Below, piece after piece: positions 59,908 through 64,000 of a stretch of 64,000 nucleotides of DNA (within the stretch, counting starts at the first letter, position 1; each line of letters opens with the position of its first letter). Position numbers and translations under genes: made by a program. The notes under the pieces are model-generated. The model searched no databases and was not told where the DNA came from. It worked only from the letters and a program-made list of their open reading frames with translations. This stretch comes from Nocardia vulneris. Lineage in GTDB: Bacteria; Actinomycetota; Actinomycetes; Mycobacteriales; Mycobacteriaceae. The DNA lies in the NCBI RefSeq assembly GCF_001613425.1, contig NZ_BDCI01000042.1, forward strand, positions 169,731 to 233,730. The letters run 5' to 3'.

Positions 59908-60011
59908 GGCGGGGAAACCGGCTGGTTCGAAACCGGTAAAAGAAGATGCCATCCGGTACAAAATGACGAATACCCTTGGCAGCCAGGCTGCTTGATGATT
60001 CAATCCGACGC

Positions 60012-60731
60012 ATGGGGATTCGCCGGCTACTCGCCATGGCAGGCGTGGCCGTCACGGATCTGCCGGGCGCGTACGCGATTCCGGGCCAGGTCCGCCGCAT
60101 CGGCTGTGTCGAAGACCATCAGGCCGTCGCCGTCGGGCTGGCGGCCATCCTGTCCGAACAACCCGACCTGACCGTCGTCGCCATGGCCCCGACGGTCCCC
60201 GAACTCCTCGCGCAGACAACGCAATTGGATCTCGCCATCTTGGATCTGCGGCTTTCGGACGGGTCCAGCCCGCGGGCGAACGTCGAGCAGCTGCGCGAAC
60301 ACGGCATCGACTGCCTCGTCTACACCACCGGCGACTGGCGCGACCTGATCCGCTCCGCCGCCCAGGCCGGCGTGCTGGGGGTGGCGTTGAAGAGCGACCC
60401 GGCCGAGAAGACCACGGCCATGGTGCGGGCGGCGGCCTCCGGGCGACATGTGGCCACGTCGGTGTGGGCCTCCGCGATCGACAGCGACCCGGCCCTGACC
60501 AATATCGATCTGCCGCCCCGGCAGCGGCAGGTGCTCGAGCTCTACGCCAACGGCGAGACCGCGGCCTCGGTGGCGCGCAAGCTGGAGCTGTCCGAACACA
60601 CGGTCAACGACTATCTCGCGCGCATCCGCCGCCGCTACGCCGAGGCGGGACGCCCGGTGCGCACCCGCGTGGACCTCTACCGCGAAGCCACCCGGGACGG
60701 ATTCATCGGCCGGGAACCACGGGAGCGATGA
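60012..60731 (+). CDS. NarL/LuxR-type response regulator
   Basis: A 239-residue two-domain regulator. The receiver domain (about 28-145) has IGCVEDHQAVAVGLAAIL (acidic pocket) and phospho-acceptor Asp78 in LAILDLRLSDG; the conserved Lys is in LGVALKSDP. The LuxR HTH (about 170-230) reads LPPRQRQVLELYANGETAASVARKLELSEHTVNDYLARI. ATG 60012 is favoured (MGIRRLLAM); ATG 59976 and 60036 are possible. The stop overlaps the start of the histidine kinase gene (ATGA). Confidence 0.93.
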   Translation: MGIRRLLAMAGVAVTDLPGAYAIPGQVRRIGCVEDHQAVAVGLAAILSEQPDLTVVAMAPTVPELLAQTTQLDLAILDLRLSDGSSPRANVEQLREHGIDCLVYTTGDWRDLIRSAAQAGVLGVALKSDPAEKTTAMVRAAASGRHVATSVWASAIDSDPALTNIDLPPRQRQVLELYANGETAASVARKLELSEHTVNDYLARIRRRYAEAGRPVRTRVDLYREATRDGFIGREPRER

Positions 60732-61927
60732 TCGGCGCGCACCGGCCCGCCGACGCCCAGGCGCAGCGCGGCGCCGAGGCCGAGCTGGTGCGCGGTGCGA
60801 GCCTGTTCGTCGGCTTCGGCGGCGTGTTCTACGCCGCGCTCACCGTGCCGACCGCGCTGGCGCAGACCTCGCTGGCCGCGCCGTGGTGGACACCCCTCGC
60901 CTTGATCGCGGTCTATCTGCCGACCGTGGTGCTCGCCGTGGCGGCCGCGCGCTGGCGGATGACACTCGTGCGGCGGGCCGTGCTCGTGTTCGCGGCGGGC
61001 TACGCGCTCGCCGCGCTGAGCTGGCCGCTCCTGCGTACCGGCGAGATCGTCGCGCCCGAACAGTATCTGTGGCTGGGCTGGATCCCCGGCCTGCCCGCCG
61101 TCGCCATGTGCCTGTTCTGGCGGCTGGCGCCGTTCGGGTATCTGGCCGGCGCGGCGGTCGTCGCGCAATTCGATGTGATGCTCGCCCGCGGGCCCGCGGT
61201 ACACAATCCGCTGCTGCCCGAAATGCTGTTCGCCTTCGCCTATTCCGCGTTCCCGTGCGCCGCCTGCGTGGTGCTGGTGCGGATCGGCCGGATGCTCGAC
61301 CAGACCAGCAGCTCGGCGCTGGCCACCGCCACCGCGACGGCCGCGGCGGCGGCCCGGCGTTTCGAGCGGCGGCGGTTCGACGCGCTCACCCACGACGGCG
61401 TGATCGCCACCCTGCTCGAGGCCTCCCGCACGACGAACTCCCCGATCCTGGCCCACTACGCGCAATCCACGCTGCGCAATCTGGCGCGGTTGCGCTCCGG
61501 CCTGCCCGCTCAGGACGACCTCGACGTCGATCTCGTCGTCGCCGGGATCCGGGCGGCCGCCGCAGAGGTGGACGACCGGATACCGCTGCGCGTCACCCCG
61601 CACGACGGCGCCGACCTCACCGTGCCACCCGAGGTGGCGACCGCGCTGGCCGCGGCCACCGGCGAGGCGCTGCGCAACTGGAAGAAGCACGCGTGCTCGC
61701 CGGTGCGCGAAGCCGCGTGCGAGGTGACGGTGACCGCGACCCCCGCCGACATCCGGGTCGACGTGGTGGACGACGGCGTCGGCTTCGACCCGGACACCGT
61801 GCCGCCAGACCGGCTCGGCCTGCGCGCGAGCATCGTCGATCGGATCGCCCAGTTGCCCGGCGGCTGGTCGGCCATCGAGTCCACGCCGGGGCGCGGCAGC
61901 CGGGTGAGCGTCGGGTGGGCGGCATGA
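60728..61927 (+). CDS. Sensor histidine kinase (NarX/DesK type)
   Basis: A 399-residue membrane kinase. About six membrane spans (25-200) make the input domain, with no periplasmic sensor of size. The phospho-accepting region reads RRRFDALTHDGVIATLLEAS (His222); the ATPase domain shows an N-box ATGEALRNWKKHA, G1 VVDDGVGFDPD and G2-like LGLRASIVDRI. It overlaps the response regulator gene, so the pair is one signalling unit. It also overlaps the next gene by four bases. Confidence 0.93.
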   Translation: MIGAHRPADAQAQRGAEAELVRGASLFVGFGGVFYAALTVPTALAQTSLAAPWWTPLALIAVYLPTVVLAVAAARWRMTLVRRAVLVFAAGYALAALSWPLLRTGEIVAPEQYLWLGWIPGLPAVAMCLFWRLAPFGYLAGAAVVAQFDVMLARGPAVHNPLLPEMLFAFAYSAFPCAACVVLVRIGRMLDQTSSSALATATATAAAAARRFERRRFDALTHDGVIATLLEASRTTNSPILAHYAQSTLRNLARLRSGLPAQDDLDVDLVVAGIRAAAAEVDDRIPLRVTPHDGADLTVPPEVATALAAATGEALRNWKKHACSPVREAACEVTVTATPADIRVDVVDDGVGFDPDTVPPDRLGLRASIVDRIAQLPGGWSAIESTPGRGSRVSVGWAA

Positions 61928-63036
61928 CGACGCTGCGGCGATTGACGCAGCGATTGCGCGGCAAGACGATCCGGCGCGACGACGATCCCGCGGACGTGCG
62001 CGACATCCTCGGCATGCGCACGACCGCCGCCTATCTGCTGTGCGGACTGTTCGCGGTCTCGATCTACTCGATGGCGTTCGCGGCGGACGACGGTATCCGG
62101 CACCTCTGGATCACCGGCGTGGCGGCCACGATCATCCTGGGCGCGGGCGTCGGCATGCTCCTCGCCCCCGGCGACCCGCTCCCCCGCCCGCTCGCGATCG
62201 CGCTGGCCGCCGCCGCGCCGGTGGGCACGACGCTCGCGCTCTGGCAGCTGCCGGTGCCGATGGTCAATTCGACCCAGATCTGGTTCCTCGGGGCCGCTTC
62301 GGCGTATCTCAATTTCCTGTGCGTGCGCGGCGCGACGAGCTGGGCCTGGGTGGCGATGGCCTGCCAGATCGCCACCTGCGTCGTCTGGACGACGGCCACC
62401 GGTCAGGGGCCGCTACTCGGCGCCGGGTTCTCCTTCATCAACATCACCCCGTTGCTCATGGCCACCTTCTTCGCCAAAGTCGTCCGGCCCATCGCCCATT
62501 CGATCTTGAGCCTGCGCAGGCAGGACACCGAGCGGGCCGCTGCGGAGGCGGCCGCACTGGCCGCGCAGAGCGAGCGTGACGCGCGCATCGCGCGACTGGA
62601 CAGCGCCGCCCGCCCACTGCTGGAGATCATCGCGCGCGGGCGCCCGCTCACCCCCGAACAACAGCAGGAGTGCCGGCTGGTCGAGGCACAGCTGCGGGAC
62701 GAGATCGTGGGCGGGCTGATGGTGAATCCGGCGGTCGCCGCGGCGGCGCGCAGCGCGCGAGCGCGCGGTGTGCGAGTGGTGCTCGATGATGGCGGAGGCC
62801 TCGACGAGGCCTGCGACACGGTCCGCGACACGGTGCGCACCGTGCTGCGGGACGCGCTCGACTACGCGGACGGCGGCGAGATGAACGCGCGCGTTTTACC
62901 ACCCGGGCGCACGAATGTGGTCTCGATTCTGTTGCGGGACAAGGACGAATTGCGCATCGATGTGAGCGCGGCCGGGGTGGTGCGCTCCGACCTGGATGTC
63001 CCGCACGTGGTTAGCGGAGGCAATCAAGACCCCTGA
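61924..63036 (+). CDS. Degenerate histidine-kinase-like membrane protein
   Basis: A 370-residue protein with about six membrane spans (30-200), a helical stretch (205-260, RRQDTERAAAEAAALAAQSER) and a weak C-terminal ATPase-like half (VRVVLDDGGGLDEACDT, VVSILLRDKDELRIDVSAAG). No HDxx phospho-acceptor histidine is visible and the N- and G-boxes are poor. It likely modulates the neighbouring kinase rather than phosphorylating. ATG 61924 overlaps the kinase gene stop. I know no characterised member. Confidence 0.75.
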   Translation: MTTLRRLTQRLRGKTIRRDDDPADVRDILGMRTTAAYLLCGLFAVSIYSMAFAADDGIRHLWITGVAATIILGAGVGMLLAPGDPLPRPLAIALAAAAPVGTTLALWQLPVPMVNSTQIWFLGAASAYLNFLCVRGATSWAWVAMACQIATCVVWTTATGQGPLLGAGFSFINITPLLMATFFAKVVRPIAHSILSLRRQDTERAAAEAAALAAQSERDARIARLDSAARPLLEIIARGRPLTPEQQQECRLVEAQLRDEIVGGLMVNPAVAAAARSARARGVRVVLDDGGGLDEACDTVRDTVRTVLRDALDYADGGEMNARVLPPGRTNVVSILLRDKDELRIDVSAAGVVRSDLDVPHVVSGGNQDP

Positions 63037-63170
63037 ACTGAGGGCTGATTTGTGGGGAATTTCCTGATTGTTTGCCGCAGCCTAGAGTCGGAAGACGATG
63101 TCCGGCGCAGGATTCCGAGTCGTTCACCCCCGCGGAGACCAGCCGGAATCATTGCATAAAGGAAGTATCA

Positions 63171-63491
63171 ATGATAGCCGCAACTTCGCACTCCCTCCCT
63201 CTGTCCATCGTCCGGCCGCACCCCCTTTTCCCGGCCGCCCCAGCCGTTCCGGCACACCACTGGCCCGACGCCGCCCTCTCCGCCCGCGAGCGTGAAGTGC
63301 TCGTCACCTGGGTGCTCTGTGATTCCAAAACCGATGTGGCACAGCGCCTGTACCTCTCCCTCGGCACCGTCAACACGCATATCACACGGATCCGCGCCAA
63401 GTACGCCGCCGTCGGCCGCACCGCCAACACCAAAGCGGCCCTGGTGGTCCGCGCCCTCCAGGACGGGCTGATCGACCTGGATGAGCTGTAA
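63171..63491 (+). CDS. Stand-alone LuxR-type HTH protein
   Basis: A 106-residue protein from ATG 63171 (AGGAAG upstream). Residues about 42-100 form a LuxR HTH (LSAREREVLVTWVLCDSKTD, AQRLYLSLGTVNTHITRIRAKY) like that of the response regulator 3 kb upstream, but no receiver domain precedes it. It lies 134 bp after the kinase-like gene on the same strand. It may bind the same DNA sites or form heterodimers with the response regulator. Confidence 0.87.
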   Translation: MIAATSHSLPLSIVRPHPLFPAAPAVPAHHWPDAALSAREREVLVTWVLCDSKTDVAQRLYLSLGTVNTHITRIRAKYAAVGRTANTKAALVVRALQDGLIDLDEL

Positions 63492-64000
63492 TCCGATCCG
63501 ATGACCGACCGGGCGCAGGCGGGGCTGCCCCGGTCCATACCCGCCGCACGGCGATGAGGGCCATGCGACGATCGACCGCCAACGGTGCGCAACGGCGCAG
63601 ACCGCGCGCGACCACGAATCCGACAATCGAACCGGCTCAACTACCCGTCACCCGCGTGCCCTGACGAGCAATGGCGCTCGCCGACCAGGTCCGATGCCGA
63701 ACGACGATGCTCGGCGTTGTAGGTTTTCGCGGCCGGGGCCGAGCCAGAGGTTTCGAGGCCGGAGCCAGGTTTCGCACCCGAGGAGGGCTAGGTTCTGTCT
63801 CGAAGTCCCTTCCGCGCCTGCCTAGTTCGGTATACCTGCCGCGGGAGTTACCGGGATAGTGCTGAGCACGTCGTGTGCCGTACCCGGCTTTAGGTGCAGG
63901 TCAGGTGCGCGGAGTGGGTTTCCGGCGTGGTCATCTGGCTGTGGTTGCGTCTCGAGCGGCTTGGGATAAAGAGGGCGGTTGGGGAGCGGACCGGTTGGTG
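63492..64000. other. Region at window end, no supported gene
   Basis: About 500 bp of high-GC sequence with no frame that has both protein-like composition and a ribosome site. A repeated word GAGCCAG plus GGTTTCG appears near 63740-63775. A gene may start beyond the window. Confidence 0.4.

Noticed and set aside
1..64000. tRNA, rRNA, transposase or integrase genes
   Set aside because: I looked for clover-leaf patterns, CCA ends, rRNA landmarks and DDE/tyrosine recombinase motifs and saw none that I could support.

Overview
The window looks like chromosomal DNA of a high-GC actinobacterium of the order Mycobacteriales, most probably Nocardia or a close relative. This is an inference from very high GC, GTG/TTG starts and ATGA/GTGA overlaps, LIP-type secreted lipases, FadE and DesA enzymes, and a core block whose order (hflX, dapF, miaA, a LigB-like gene, a DUF349 gene, a membrane gene, miaB, recX, recA, a DUF3046 gene, a glycosyltransferase) resembles the Mycobacterium tuberculosis Rv2725c-Rv2739c neighbourhood. 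I saw no rRNA, tRNA, CRISPR array, prophage or intact insertion sequence.

Region 1 (1-24.8 kb) is accessory. It holds the end of a GH31 glycosidase, a secreted GH18 chitinase, an acyltransferase-3/SGNH membrane protein, a PucR-type regulator, two secreted LIP lipases, a DHA2 exporter with TetR regulators, a translationally coupled ribosome-hibernation-factor-like gene and acyl-ACP desaturase, an unrecognised two-gene cassette (607 and 941 aa, 15.4-20.1 kb), an acyl-CoA dehydrogenase, a GT39-like glycosyltransferase and a DGAT2-like acyltransferase. The two-gene cassette is the best candidate here for an undescribed system.

Region 2 (24.8-26.0 kb) is a non-coding repeat island. Three hairpins sit at an exact 209-bp period, with compensatory changes in their stems, and are followed by an array of about eight 25-bp units that seems to have grown from a piece of the 209-bp unit.

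Region 3 (26.0-54.5 kb) is the conserved core for tRNA modification, lysine/peptidoglycan precursor synthesis and recombination: hflX, dapF, a TrmH-family methyltransferase, miaA, a LigB-like gene, a DUF349 gene, a membrane protein, miaB, gluABCD, an M28 peptidase, recX, recA, a DUF3046 gene and a glycosyltransferase. Decayed or accessory material interrupts it at 42-44.5 kb (SDR remnant, zinc-ribbon protein, vapBC with a frameshifted toxin, hydrolase remnant) and 46.6-53.0 kb (Lrp regulator/MFS pair, a VOC/PNPOx/NTF2 operon divergent from a CGNR regulator, and a TPR-phosphotransferase fusion). recA has both a LexA-type box and a PafBC/RecA-NDp-type promoter.

Region 4 (54.5-64 kb) carries an HD-domain protein, a PIG-L deacetylase, small membrane and stress-like proteins, a MarR-Bcr/CflA efflux operon with two matching operators, a PRC-barrel/DUF2382 protein and a signalling cassette (response regulator, histidine kinase, degenerate kinase-like membrane protein, stand-alone LuxR-type HTH). 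The last 500 bp hold no gene I can support. Related intergenic palindromes with the core TTCCCGCAC or a variant recur at 33.1, 34.3, 42.4 and 55.2 kb.
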